DNA of 64,000 nucleotides from Beta vulgaris subsp. vulgaris (lineage: Eukaryota; Streptophyta; Magnoliopsida; Caryophyllales; Amaranthaceae): positions 7,539,531 to 7,603,530 of the forward strand of contig NC_079206.1 of NCBI RefSeq assembly GCF_026745355.1, written 5' to 3'. The position numbers and the translations under genes are program-made. This document shows positions 1 through 13,990 of the stretch, in pieces; the first letter of the stretch is position 1; each line of letters opens with the position of its first letter. Below the pieces are notes generated by a model. It was not told where the DNA came from. It saw nothing but the letters and a program-made list of their open reading frames with translations, and searched no databases.

Positions 1-109
1 TCAATATTTTTTATGCAATTTAACTCTTAGATGCTCCTCTCTTATGTCTACTCGTCTCCATTCATATAAATTGTTAACCAAAAGTTGGTCTAATTTTCAC
101 AAATTCTTG

Positions 110-600
110 AATGAGACGGGTACACGATAAATAATTATGAGATGGGGAAACTTTTTATCCTAAATGGGTCATTTATATATAGAGAACTGACTCCTTTAAG
201 GCAAGAAGTTAGCGGTCAAACAGGGGTAACTTTTTGCCCTAAATGGGTCACTTTCACTTATATAGAAGAGACCCATTTAAGGTAAGAAGTTACCTTTTGT
301 TTAAGGGAAAAGCTATATGCAGCCCTAAGGGCTGTATATAAGAAGCTAAAAATGGAAATAAGTTGCATTAATTGATCATTTATTACATTGGTTGATGCAA
401 AAAATTTCCATAAATTCACAACTTATTTCCATTTTAAGTAGTGTATTTATGTCTTATATGTAACCCTAAGGGCTGCATATAGCATAATCCTTGTTTAAAA
501 ATGACCCTTTTGACTTGAAATGTGACCCACTTTGACTTAAAATGTAACCTGTTTGGGCTAAAAGTGAACTGGCCTCACACAAAATTTATTGTGAACCCGA
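110..600. repeat. Dispersed repeat beyond the last visible tomosyn exon
   Basis: The stretch from the cgataaataatt motif near 125 to the tttattgtgaaccc motif near 590 resembles 38020-38450: both carry CCTAAATGGGTCA blocks, then gacttaaaatgtaa blocks, then a similar end. Its centre holds a separate MITE (311-483). It has no coding potential. It lies in the last intron or 3' flank of the tomosyn gene. Confidence 0.5.
311..483. mobile_element. MITE with CCCTAAGGG palindromes at both ends
   Basis: The ends are inverted copies of about 30 bp, and each contains a short perfect palindrome centred on CCCTAAGGG. A second member with the same ends lies at 45081-45254. The element is non-coding, and its superfamily is unknown because I cannot read a clear target duplication. 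Confidence 0.6.
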
Positions 601-629
601 TGCACACAATAATAATTGTTTAATTGTAC

Positions 630-3600
630 CTCAAGTTTCTCCTGGCGTTCTAAAAGCTTGTTTCTTGCACGTTCAGCAGCTGCAGATGCATACTGAAAGA
701 AAATATATCCCATTTAGATAGCACAAATTAGGATGCTTGTAATTAAAAGGTTAAATATGAGTTAACTACATAGAACAGGGTAGGCCCCCATATTGGTCCC
801 AAGCAGGAGAAAAAGAGATCCAAAGGGCTTGAACAAGTGAAACAATCCAATGAGTTACCTCAGCTCCCCTATACTTTGCCATTATTTCTTCAGGAGTTCT
901 GGTTTTAGGCTTTGGATCAACAGTAACACCCTCAAATAACCTCTCTCTCTCTCCTTTTGTTGCTTTTCCTTTTGCTGAAATGTCAATGCAAAGATATAAT
1001 TAAGAAGCATTACAAGACTACAGACATGCCTATGCTTCATTGAGGTCAAATTGGCTGATCTATACAAGCAACTCACCAAGATTACCCTGATGGAGTACAG
1101 TTGAAGCCATCATAACCGGTTCATCAATTTCAATGTCGTCTGATTTGGAACAAAAAGGAGATTAACAACAGAAACTCAAGAAATGAAGATTAAGCATGCA
1201 AAAATTTTAGTAGAGAGAGGGCCTAGCACCTATGTCAAGCTCTTCTTCTTCCTTCTCTTCTACGGTGGTTAGAGATGAATCAGGAACAACGGGCCTCGAA
1301 AGTATTTCCCCTAATTCGCTAGAGTTACAAGCAGGAGGATTGTTGTTTGCATTGTTTGATTTTTCCTTTTTGAAGCCTTTGACAATATCACCAAAAATAC
1401 CTGCAGGAGGAACCTATCACAAACAAAGTTACTACAGAAATAGAGAAACTTTAGGTATCAATATGAGACAATAGATAGCCAACAGGAAGTCATGAGTCTC
1501 ACCTGCTTCTTTTGTTTTGAAGAGATGGAAATAGCAGCTTCTGCTGCAGCAGCCACAACTTTATCATGAAGTAAAGGCAACAATTCCAGAAACCTAGAAG
1601 AATCATCAAAGTACAATCAACTCATTTTTCTAATGAAAGATTCAGTTCGATATATAGCCAGATACAATCGACGACTATGAGGGGAGGAACCTTGTCTCAA
1701 TTTCACAAGAAGCTAAGGAGATGAACGCCGACTCGCTCCCATTTGTCTGTAACAATTAGAAGGTCAGATATCCAAGCCATTGAACCATCAGTTAGAAACT
1801 AACTAACTAGAAGTGTTAAACTGCAATTTTTTTCAAACTAGAAGGCAGTCCTTTTTCCAAGTTTTACGTCACAGGAACATGTACCAGAAAGATCTGCCCA
1901 TGGTCTGTAGAACTGGCCAGCTTCATGTTCGGTCTCGAATTCCACCTCAGAAGTGAAATCAGAGAGCTTTCTTCCAGAGGCTCCAAATCAGGAAATGATC
2001 TGCAGAAACAATATGACAGGCCTTTAAGCATGCATTTCAAGGGTAACAAAAGAAACAATACAGAGGACCCAGGGTATGGGAGAGGCTAGCAATGAACTTT
2101 GTTGAGGGAACATCAGAAGTCAAACAGTATCATGCAAGTCTGCAAAGTAGCACTCTTCTGTTTATACCTGATTTCAAGGACTCCAGACTGGTAAACCAAG
2201 ATAAGTCCAACAACCTTGCCATCTTTCTTTAAAATGGAAGTCCAAGAACATGTTTGTGCAAGCTTCACCTTGCAAATTGGTTTATCTTCACCCTAGATAC
2301 AATGATAACAGGTAAGCCAGGTAGCAAATTATACACAGCAAGAGTTAATACGAGCAGAACGCTATTCGTTACCTGCATTACAGATTTGGTACGGTATAAA
2401 CGTAATGTGCTCTCACAACAAAGCAAAACTAATGAATCCAGCAACTTTTCTCCATCCATGGGGAGATGTTCTGCGTCTTTTAAGTCACCTATCTTAGGAG
2501 AAACATCTTGCTTAGGCTCATCTAGGTTTTTGGTTTCCTTGTTTGACTGCTCATGATGTTCTGATGATGAAGCAGACATGAAAGCACTGCCTTCTAAAAT
2601 GCAAAATCAAGTTTAAATGACTAGACTCAAACAAAAAAAAAAAGGCATTAGAATGAGTACTCTTATGTATGTTGTTGACTTGCCTATAACATACATGCTA
2701 ATCGCTGTATGCTCTTTCAAATGCAGTGGCTGGGAGCTGACAGGGCTGCCAGTCTTACTATCAATAACATTGACTTTCGCATCCTGGGTTAGGGTGAACA
2801 ACAGCTCTTCTTCAGATTGTTCTATATTCTTCGGGTTTCTACTAGAGCCATGAGCATCTAAAAATGTTTTTAAAATTACTGAGATGACTCTAAATTTAGA
2901 GCTGGCCACTGAGTCTGTTGAAAACAAAACTGACAGAGACATCATATCAAAAACTGCTACCTGAAAGACAAGACATAAGAAAAACAGTCAATTTGATCAG
3001 GAACAAACTCAAAAGTTTTCTTGATAAAAGACGGAGGAAGAGAAGAAATAATAAAGGAACATCAATTAATTAATCACTATTTGTCTTGATAATAGAATTA
3101 CATAAAAAGAAGGTACTAACATGACCGCTTTCAAACCCCACAGCAAGCCTGGCTCCAGAAGCAGAAAATTGAAGTGACTGCACTGGATGATTCAGCAAGG
3201 TAAAAACAGCTCTGCATTTAGGACCCTCCTGTAATGGTACATCATACACTGCAAATAACACATAACCTATCAGCTATGTTTGACACCTATATTGGTATTT
3301 GAAAGAAGATACATAAAAAGCATTGCTTTCAAGACATATACCTATATGTTCAGAATGTTTAACCCAGTGAAGCTTTGTTCCCCCAGCATCATTATTTAGA
3401 GTGTAGACACGTACCTAAAACAACATGAGTGTAAGGTCAAAATCAAACATAGATGCTGCTAAATTGTTGCTCCTATTCACGACATGAAAAGCCATTCTTA
3501 CCTCACCACAGTGAGTGCCAACAGCCAAATACATCATTGAGGCGCAAAAGTCTAACTTGGTTACAGAGACATTTGAACTGACATTAGCTATTCCATGAAC

Positions 3601-6600
3601 CTGCATAATCAACAAAAGCTTTAAGTAAAATAACATCAATAAAATACAAGGTCCATGATCACAAAAAAGCTGATAAACACTTCGAATTTGATGGAACACT
3701 AACCTGACCTTCTATAGTGGAAACAAGTGGAAAGATTGGATTAGAGGAATCCCAAATTCGGACAGATCCATCATGGTAGCCAACTATGTAAATGAGTTCC
3801 TGCGACTTCTCTTCAGGAGAGGTTATTTCACTTCGTACACCCCCACTCAATGGCCACTTTCTCCCTACAGCTAGATTCTGTCCGGAACAAACTGAAGCCA
3901 TCTACAATTGAAAGCACAAAAAGAATGCTTGAGTAAAGAATCTGAGAGACTCTCCTGATGATCATATGCTGGGCTGTGTAGTACCTCTGAAAGCCACATT
4001 GACAAATTCCCATTTGAAGGTTGCAAGCTCAACAATGCAGCTGTCATTTGAGGATCAGAAGTGGGTATTACCACAGGAGATTCAATACCAGATACAGATG
4101 ATTTCCTCTCTGGCTGAGAAAGTAAAGCAGACAAACTCTCTGTACAATAAAACTGTAACTTGCCAGGTACAGTCAATACAAAAAGGCCATCAAAGTGGCC
4201 TTTTTCTTCTGTCCCTAGGGATGATAATGAAACCATATCCGCAAAGGCACCAATGAGTGAGAAGTCTACACGACGCACACTTTTCAGCATCTCCAAGCCA
4301 GAAGACCATTGAAGACTCACTACCTGTTACAATCCAGAACTGTACAAGAATGAGAAGACTCAAGCAGATGGCTTATGCCAAGAAGAGGTATATATATATA
4401 GATTAAGTTCACATGAGAATACTTCTCATATGAGAACAGTGATATTCTAATCCATTTTTAGTGAAAACTAATCCATTTTTAAGATATTATATGATAATCC
4501 TTTTTCCCATATATACAATCCTTTTCGAAAATCACAGGGAAAAAAAAAAGGTTATAATGTAGCCAAACTGGATTACATATTGGTTAGAAAGGATTGTAAC
4601 AAAGTTTTCTCATGTTCTCATATAAAGATAGTTCTCATGGGAATCCATATAGAATAAAGTTCACATGAGAACACTTCTTATACGAGAGCATGAGAATAGT
4701 GAAATTATAATCCATTTTAGTGAAAACACAATCCTTTTTTGACATATTACATCATAATCCTTTTTCCTGAAAATATATAGACATACACACGCACACCCTA
4801 ATATGCACACGCTCCCACCCCCGCCCGCGCCCCCGCTCCCACCCACAAACACAAAAATACATACGCATGCAGACATGCACGCACACACACTAAGACTCCT
4901 AGACATACATGCAACCTCAGAAAGTCAATAGACCAATACTTCTACAAATTTATCCAACAATGATGCCCAATACATCTACAGTAGAAGCTATTTTGTATCA
5001 GCATCATATAACCATTGCAGTATAAAAGAAATGAGCAATCCTCAATGAAATGAAAGTAGATAATCTATCCCAAGGAGTATTCACTATCCTGTGGGACTAT
5101 CCAAAGTCCAAACAAGAAAACAGAGAATGGCTAATGAGTAGTTATAGGCTTATAGATCATTACAACATCTGCTAAGAAATGCAGATTCTACAACAAAAAG
5201 CTTCAACAAATGGTCAAAAATATCACCATATAAACAAGGAAGATCACCAAAAGTGGAAAAATAATAGTTTGAATAACCAACCGTTAAAACTTCTTCAGAC
5301 CCTATTTCACATCCCCCATAAATGAAAAGTTGACCACCGCAACTGCTTTGAGATGTAGTGCTTTCACCCCAGCATAGATAAATGACAGGAAGTCTTTTTT
5401 CAGCTGAAGATAACTGAAGCTTCACAACATCATTACATGGTACACCAGCATTTTTAGATTTAGAGAAAGCACCTCTTGGTATGTTCCATAACAATATGTC
5501 TCCATCAATATATCCTACAGCAAGCATCGAGCCAGCTGAAGATGCCCAACAGAGAGCACTTATTTCTTTCTCGTTCATTTGTTCATGTGCATCTTCAAGT
5601 GGATCAGCAGCTAATTTATCTGGAGATTCAGATAAGTGATCCTTTATAACCAAATCCTTGTCACCTTTGATGACTATAACCTCAGATTCCAGAACATCCC
5701 ATAGAACAAATAATCCATACTGATAGGCAATCAGTAATCTGCAAGAACATCACAGTAAAAGGAATCATCAAGTGCCTTACGAAATCATGTCCTGTTGAAA
5801 CATAGTGCATAAAGTTTAAGTGTTCTCGTGGTACCATGCGAACTGCAAAGGCACAGAAATTCTAGCTCAGACTTTTTCTCTTATATATATGACCTTTCAT
5901 TTATATTCTTATCGAAAATGGTTATTTTCAATAAATAAACTACTAAAATACCTTTAACGTTTTCCCAACTACCATAATACCACCACCGAATGGCTCCCAA
6001 GTAAGCCATCTCTCTTTTTATGTTCTATAAGTTTAATAATTTGCTAGCAGAATATTTCATGATTATCTTTTTAGTGGCCTTCTTAAGGTTTTAAAGAGCT
6101 TTAGGTACAAGGAATAAGACAAAGATTGTTAGCTTTGCTTAATTTCAAAAGCAAAAATTCTCAATGAAATAGTTTAAAATTTTAAAGTAAATCACTGTTT
6201 ATAAAAAAATAAAAAATAAAAGAACCTTTGGATGTAATCAAAGTAATTAAACTAATTGCGTCCCCATTGGAAAAAATACAAAACATAGTGCCACCATATA
6301 GATTTTCTTCTTTTCTGATAAGTTAAGGGTTGCTAAGAAAATGACTTGCCTGTTTCCAAAAAAAGAAGGTTGAGGAAGAACTCCAACAACAGGTTGATCA
6401 TTAGATAATGAGATGCCTGTCTTTTCTGTAAAGCGGCAATATTACTACATTGTTAATTCCAGATGCATGAAAATTTAAGAAATGCAGCGCAAAACATCTC
6501 AAGACTAGCTTCTGCATATTCTAGCTTAGTTGATTGACTAGGATTTTGTACTTCAGATCCATCATTAGATTGATTAAACGAAAATCATTTGTATATTGTA

Positions 6601-9600
6601 CTTCCACCATGAATAGACTCTAATAAACTTTGTATAAAACTGAAATCTTGTACATTGTACTTCCAACATGAATAGACCAAAACAACCTAGTAATATTCAG
6701 CACACTAACTAAAACACAATGTAAACTGTAAAGAAACATATGAGCGTAATCTACGCCACGGCTTAACCTCTATATATGTCCTAACAAGACAATCCTTGTT
6801 ACTTAAGACGCAAAATAAAAATAGAAAGGATGAGACTGAAATATTACCAAGGATATAATCAGGAGATATATGATATGGCATTTGTACAAGAGTTTTATCT
6901 TCGGCACCATATTTCAATGCAGACACGATACCATGCTCATCTCCAACAAACCTACAATGTGAATCCTGACAAATTACATGAAATATTTGTATCCTATGCT
7001 TCCAAGCTCCAAGATCAGCATATGGAAGCCTAAAAATTATATTTAAGATATGTTCTTATAGGTTAGTGTTTGTGCTATACATGAAAGCGGAACCTGAAAT
7101 TACAGAAAAGGCCGTTATATTAGACTCCCATTGCAAGCTACATGTTATACACCTGCTCTCCAGATTCCAGACCTGAAAAGGAAGGCACCAATACTGGTTT
7201 ATATACAGTATATTACATATATTATACGCACGTATACACGTATAGCATGAAGAATGCAGAAACTAACTCCTCAAACTAAACCAGAAAGAAGTACATTCAT
7301 GTCAGAGGCCTAATCACTTAATAAAGTTGAGTTTCCTCAACTCAGTAACTCACAAAACATCATATGCATTTCTGGTATACAATCACCGCAAAAACGACGG
7401 ACCCCAGAATATCATATGCCATTCTGGTATACAATCACCGCAACAACCACGGCTCCAGAACTAGATCCTACTCGAAACATCCACTAGAAGGAAAAACACC
7501 ATCTAATTTTTTCAAGTTCAAGTATGTACATCTATTTACTAAAACGTGTCTCTTCAAAACTGCTTTATTTAGTTTAAAGTATGGAAGATATGCATGCTTC
7601 TTTGTCCTCAACAAAATCTACTAGTGGCCTGTGAGGCTGTGACAATTAATTTCCTATGACATCAGTCAAAGTTAGACAGTTCATTACCAACATAATGCCA
7701 CCCGACAATTAATGATTAACATAATTGTTTATACAACCAACATAATCTGAGAAGATAATATGCTGATTCTAGATTTTTATTGAAAAAAAATTGTGGTTTG
7801 CAGTTGAGATCTAGAGCACCTTACAAAAGTTGTAGGACAGCGGTAGCATTGTCAAAATAAAAAACCAGTCTAACACCAGCCTCTTTGGTGCTTATATATT
7901 CATCAAACATTTTCTTTAACAAACATCACGAATCTTGTAATCCCCCCCCCCCCCGCCCCTCGCCCCTTAAGATACATGAATGAAGAATTTTATCAAAAGG
8001 GGAACCAAAGGGGAGTAAATTTAAAACTGACAAGAAGCCAACAACCAAAATTTAATTACAATGGCCCTATGAAACATACAACATTCAAAAAAGTCTATAG
8101 ACAATATACAGAAATCCTCATTTTGTAAATCATGGATGATCTTATGTACAAAATCAAGGAAGAGTGGGAGACAGTTGATGCTCATGTCCAAGCTTTCGAT
8201 GCTAACTGTATAAATCTTTAAAATACACCATTCCATTCTTCGATGTGCAGCACAAACCTTGTTTGTCACAAGAAATCAAAGTTGAACTCTCTTCTGTGTA
8301 TCACAAACTTACAATTTGTAGGCAAAATTTGTTCAATCTCACCATCAATTTCTAATCTTTTGTGATTTTTGAAGAAATCAATCTGCAGGTCTTGATAAAC
8401 ACAGATAAGCAGAGCAGTGCACACTAGCACACAAAATAACTGGGTGTGTTCCAGAGGTTAATGAGGTTAATGGTAAGGGAAATCCATGATATAACACATT
8501 CGTGTAGAGTAAGAATAGAAGCTTGCGTCAAATTTAGCCTACATAGAACAACTTCGTTAGAACAGAGTATGTTGGGTTGATAGCCTCATAGAACACAGCC
8601 TTCATTATGTGTCCCTTGTATAACTTGTATCGAGGGCTAATGAAAACGATCAAACTCAACCTAAGAGCATGAGCAATGGGGTTGGTTTTGGTTGGTCTAG
8701 CAAAAAGTAAAGCTAGCTTTACTTAGCTTTACCATTGGAGCAATTGGCCCTTGGAGTTGGTTGGTTTGGAATTCTAGACCAACCATGCCTTGGATGGTGT
8801 GCATAACAACAAATGGGGTGTTGCCATATGTATCAATATTGCTTTATTGTTGCTGTTTTTTTTTACAAGATTTTTTTTTGTTTTAAAGTAAATAAAATCA
8901 GCTTATAATTTTTTAAAAAAAATTACATTACAACTATAAAAAAAAAAATTATCTATAAATTGAGCCTAAATTTGATATATTTTATCATATTTTCACAACC
9001 TACTTTTCTTTCTAATAAGTTTTTCCTACCTAAAATTATTCAAAATGTATATAAATTAATTAATATATCACTAATTAAAACATGAATAAAAATTATCTAC
9101 TCTATATAAGAATAAGAACAATTTCAATAGGAAAGAGAGTATATGATGGAGCATACCAAAAGTAAGAGAGAGAATTAGAAAAGCCAAGTAGAACTAGTCT
9201 AGCCATTGTGAGAAAAAAAAAATGAGTTGGTGGGAAGTTAGTGGGATGTGAGGTGTAAGAAGGAGGACAGGAGAGAGAATGGAAAAACTACAAAGACCAA
9301 CAAAAACCCACCCACCCATTGTAGATGCTCTAAGCATTGGAATTAAAGCTAAAAGCATAACAGAACGGCATATAATAGATGCTATGCGCAACAAAGCAAT
9401 ACATAAGCCTAAATCACAAATGTATATGCTTTCAGTAATTCACATAAACTTGGATTTTTTTAAAAAAAAAGAATTCAACCCAATAACACGCATTCAAGGC
9501 AAAACATACTGTGGTGAGTGATCAGCACCAAGAAAAAGAAAGGACCCAAGTCACCCAACAGTTGACCTACAACTTATCTCATGCTATATTGCTTTATCAC

Positions 9601-12600
9601 ACCCTAATTTTCTTTCCAAGTGACTATGATTCAGCATGTCACTGATAACTGATAAGGATGTGTCGACAACCCACCTAATATTCGTCTATCACACTTCCTT
9701 GTATTTAATTTAAAACAAGCTCTGTTATCAAACTCAAAGTTGACTGAAAAAATTGAGCAGTCATCTCACTTAAGTAGTGCAGACTATAAGAGGCCTCCAT
9801 AGTCCTAATTTCCCCGTCAAGATCTCGAAAGGTCTTGACATTTGACAATAGTAAATTATTACAAGTAACATGAAGAGATGATGAAAACTCACCTGAATCT
9901 CATTATCATTGAAGACCCCAACCAAATAACCTTGGTTTTGCATGAACTGTCAAAAAGAGAAAAAGGAAAGGATGAGATTCTTCAACCAATATACAGAACT
10001 CCCACAAAGAGTGCAAGTGTGCAACTAATATCATGGTCCGGGCCCCGGGGACTTTTGAACATATCAATAATTTTGAACACTAATTGCTAATTGGAGTATT
10101 GGAGCATACAGGTATATACTTTTGAATATACATTACCAAGGAATAGATTTTGAACATCGGGCAGAACTTTTAACACTTGAACTGTTGAACATGGACATGT
10201 TTATTCGTGATCTTCCCCATAACGTTCATCAATCCTACTATGCTCAAAACAAATTTATTCTATGTCAACAAGTTTACTTGTATGTTCCAAATGAACAGGG
10301 CATGCAGATCAAATTATTATGTTAAACTTGACCTATATGTGCAGTTATGTTCCAAGGAACATAGAAGTATCATAATATGAACATGCAAATGTAAAGAAAT
10401 TTACTATTATCAATACATTTACCTATTTGTTCTGCGTAATATACCTGTATATTCTAAAAAAAACATGGAGGTAAGACGAAAAGAACATGGAAACATATGT
10501 TCACAAAATTTTCGAGTGTATATTCATTCATCATGGTCCCGGGTTCATGATATAACAATCGCACGAACAGTGATCATAACTTAATGTTTTAATTCTGTAT
10601 CACAGTTTTAAGTCTCAATATGTCAGCAGAAAGATAACTTTGTAAAGGCAGCTTCCAGGCTACTTGCATACACAAGAAGGAAATACAATAGCTCGAGGAC
10701 AAGGGTGAGGAATTATAAATTCAAATTCCCAAAACTTTTCTCCACAATTGCAGATAAAACTTCTTAAGGTCCATAAGAAACCCGATGGATTTCCCACCTT
10801 GATCATCTCGTCACATTGCAATATGGCACCTAAACTAGCATAAACCCCCTGTATAATTTGCACAACCCAGAGAGTCTATCAAAACAACACCATACTCAAA
10901 CTTTATAGCTGATCACTGGTGAACCCCATGAGCAGAGTACCTTTATCTTCCACCTCTTCCTGTCTCATGGCTCATCCCCTGTACGACCTATAGGCTTCCA
11001 GATCACTCAACCCTTAAACACCATTTTGTTTAAGGTGTCCTCAAAAATTACTATTAAGAGCTCAAGCATTACATCCCAGATAAATCCGATGGTTTCGTGC
11101 CAGATCTTGCATAGGTATGTTCAGTCAAACATCCCTATTCTCAGCTCTAATGCTCTAAAAGTTGTGCCAACCTCGATCTCTGACACTCAACAGGCAATGT
11201 CTCACCGCAGGGGGCTTGGAGCCCATTAGTCCCAAGTATAAAAGTATTTGTGACATCATATTTTATCATGGAAAGTATATAACTCCCAAGTCCATGTCTT
11301 GATGCATATAAATTCTTTTGCCTTTTCGTGTGCTTAGCGTTGAGAGTACAAAATATCCTTGATGTCACGGTCTGAGTGTTTTGACACTCGGAGGTCTGGT
11401 GCACTCTAAGTCCTTGTGGCGGCAAGAGCGCATGCCTACTGCAAAATGGGGTGTGTGTGCACGTAGCGTACACAGGCAAGACTTATGTTGGAGAAGATGG
11501 GACACTCTCATCTATTAGCGACAAGAGTGAAAGTCAGGCGTCGGGTCCGAGATGATGGAACAAGGCTTTGAGGGGTTGAAATGCTTTTACGTAAGCACAA
11601 TACCAAGTTTAAGATTAGCAAAACAATGGCTAATCAAATTAAAGCAAGATGTAAAAAAATTGATAGTATTCATCAATAGTCAATACCTAAAGAAAGGCTT
11701 AAATGATAAATAGTTGTTTTTCCCACCAAACACAGAAACAAAGATAACATGATAATGCATCTAAACTAGCACCGGGTTACGTCTAAGGGCCAACATGCAC
11801 AAAGTAACCAACAAGCCTATCTAGAGGGCTTAGGGAACAAGAAAGTACACTTAGGAAGAATGAAGTTAAGCATAAATTATTTTTCCTTATTTGTATAGCT
11901 TGACAATCTTTTCATTGGCTGCACCTTTTAATATCATATTTATACTAACACCTTGGGCAATCAGTCTCTTTTTATTTGGGTAATGAGCTGATAGATAGAG
12001 GAATGAATTATTCTTTATATAAAAATATTAAAGTTACATAAATGAAGTCTCAATTAACATACCTCCAAATTTTTGTAAGGCATTTGTTTCGGAGATATCA
12101 GAAGGGCTTCAATATTATATCCTCCGATCACTTTTATCCTACCATCACTGCATAAACCAGAGAACAAACCACCCGAGTGGTATTCATAAATTGCAAAAAT
12201 ACGGGAGAAGCCCCCAACACACACTTAGAACTTCGTCCACTCATAAGACTAAGCGACGCAAACGGGAACATTTATTTTAAAAGGATAAAACGCAAAAAAT
12301 ATGATCCATAATCTTGTTCACAATCATGATTTTTCATTGGCTTCCTTGTTGATGCCCTCTTATGAGGAGAGGAGTCTTAAGTAATGTCTTCTCATATATT
12401 GGTGATTATCTAGATAATTAATTTTCTAGTAATTTGTTACTTAATTCAGCTTTTTCTATCACAATATACATCATAGAAGAAAAGACACTCCTAAGTAATT
12501 TAGTTGGGAGCATCAGCTTACCTTCCCTGACACTGAATAATACTCCATCCATCCACATTTGACCTTCTCAAGTGACTTTAATCTTTGTTTAAAATTAGTG

Positions 12601-13603
12601 TCCTCTTTAAAAAAAAATTATGCAAATTCTCCTAAATTAGTTGCATGGCTTCTCATGAAACTACAATAGCAAAAGGGGTATAGTGATTCAATACTAAAAG
12701 CGACAAATTAGTTAACATAACTAATACATATAACTTTCATTTTCACAGTTAAATGATATCCAAACTTAAACTTCACACAATATCCAAAAGAGCTCTTCAC
12801 ATTACAAATGCCTACATAATAGTATAACATATAATGGTAAATGTCAAAAACTCACAGCGTTCCAATGGCCAACAACTGTTGAATCGGATCGATAGCAAGA
12901 ATAGATGCGGTATTAGGAACGCCAAAGTGAATCTGAATATGTGGATCCAAGTCCGTTTTCTTAAGATCTCCATGTCGTGCATCCTGCTGCATAATTAACA
13001 AGAACTCTTACCAACAATATACCATACTTACATAACCATTCTCCATAAAAATAGAATCTCATTTTCAGCAATGTCTCAAAAGATTTAGATGATGTTGTCT
13101 TGCCTCACACTCACATATATGCTCATTTCATTTTGACCACCAAACCCACCAATAAAAAGCACACAATGAAAAAAAATCAACTGAAAATAAGGTCTTTCTT
13201 CAGGTTTTTAGAACTCCATTTGATAACTATAATCTAAATACACATTATTGCATCAAAAAAAAAATTACAGAAAACAAGTGCAAGTAAATGGGAGTAAATT
13301 ATTTCCCCCTAACAACTATAGTATATAGTAATCTTATAATCTTGGAAAACCTCAACAAGTCAACAAAGCAGATACCCAGATAATTTTTTTGGAAAAAAAA
13401 GCAAGTTTAAAAGTCATTTCTCCCATTTCAGAAGCATTAGACGAGAAAATCAATTCATTTCTTTCTGATGAATCAACAAATAGCAGGGATTACGATGAAA
13501 GAAGAACTGAAAATCAAAGAAATTCGAAAAAAAAAATGGAGCATACCTGATGATGATGATGAAGATGATTAGTGGCTTTCTGTAACAAACGTTTAGCGAA
13601 CAT
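630..13603 (-). CDS. Tomosyn-like WD40/R-SNARE protein, 3' end outside window
   Basis: Exons (minus): 13603-13547, 12983-12856, 12147-12063, 9946-9893, 7172-7153, 7029-6848, 6425-6350, 5738-5282, 4323-3985, 3901-3704, 3600-3502, 3414-3342, 3248-3121, 2960-2684, 2593-2373, 2292-2168, 1999-1885, 1746-1691, 1593-1503, 1413-1230, 1139-1077, 974-859, 692-630; 3207 nt, 1069 codons, all phases agree. The start MFAKRLLQKA precedes a His run. WD-repeat blocks are visible, e.g. VGYIDGDILLWN (275-286) and VGYHDGSVRIWD (506-517). The acidic stretch EEKEEEELDIDDIEID and the tail AAAERARNKLLERQEKLE lead into the R-SNARE motif, whose last part lies past base 630 or off the window; I saw no matching exon in 1-629. 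The order matches plant tomosyn/syntaxin-binding protein 5 homologues (AT5G05570 type). Known family role: cytosolic or membrane-associated control of SNARE pairing during exocytosis. Introns 7 and 14 start with GC. Confidence 0.9.
4404..4770. repeat. Duplicated TIR-like segment in tomosyn intron 8
   Basis: A segment starting aagttcacatgagaa at about 4405 recurs from about 4656 as a diverged direct copy. Between them, at about 4604-4645, part of it appears inverted (tctcatgttctcatat). This looks like a MITE plus a partial second copy. A GC-rich CA-type simple repeat follows at about 4775-4890. Confidence 0.45.
7942..7966. repeat. Poly-C tract in tomosyn intron 4
   Basis: A run of 13 C followed by further C-rich sequence lies inside intron 4. 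The exact length is likely to be assembly-sensitive. Confidence 0.8.
8665..9330. mobile_element. PIF/Harbinger-like MITE in tomosyn intron 4
   Basis: The left end GAGCATGAGCAATGGGG pairs with the right end CCCATTGTAGATGCTC. Both sides are flanked by the target duplication TAA (8662-8664 and 9331-9333). Length is 666 bp. The interior is AT-rich with no usable reading frame. TAA duplications are typical of PIF/Harbinger elements. Confidence 0.7.
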
Positions 13604-13891
13604 TGAATTGTAGAAGATCAAAGTAATTGAATAATTTCGTTTCTTTCGATTTTCATTCAGTGATGAATTAGATAGTCAAAAAGATGGAGTATTTTACTAG
13701 TAGTATTTTTTATTTGGGCTCAGCATCTTTTGAGTTTGTTTAATACATATGTTAGTACTGGTACGAGGAGGTATGTGCTGTGTGCCGGCTCAAAATTGGA
13801 CGAGAGTTAGTAACTAGTATGTGATGGCTTGGTGGTATTGGACTTGTTTGTCGGGCATTATTTTCAATAACTAATTGTTGAGTATGTATCA

Positions 13892-13990
13892 AGGATGTTT
13901 TGGCCTGGTAGTTAAGATTGAGGTGTTGGGTATGATAGGTCACGGATTCAAATCTCCTTTCCCCTTCTTTCAGTATGTAAAAGGATCGTG
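13892..13990 (+). mobile_element. tRNA-derived SINE-like fragment
   Basis: It starts AAGGATGTTTTGGCC, has an A-box-like TGGCCTGGTAGTTAAG and a B-box-like GGATTCAAATCTCC, then a CTTTCCCCTTCTTT stretch. The same order in the same spacing occurs inverted at 63290-63380, so the two belong to one family. It lies about 290 bp upstream of the tomosyn start codon. Confidence 0.6.
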
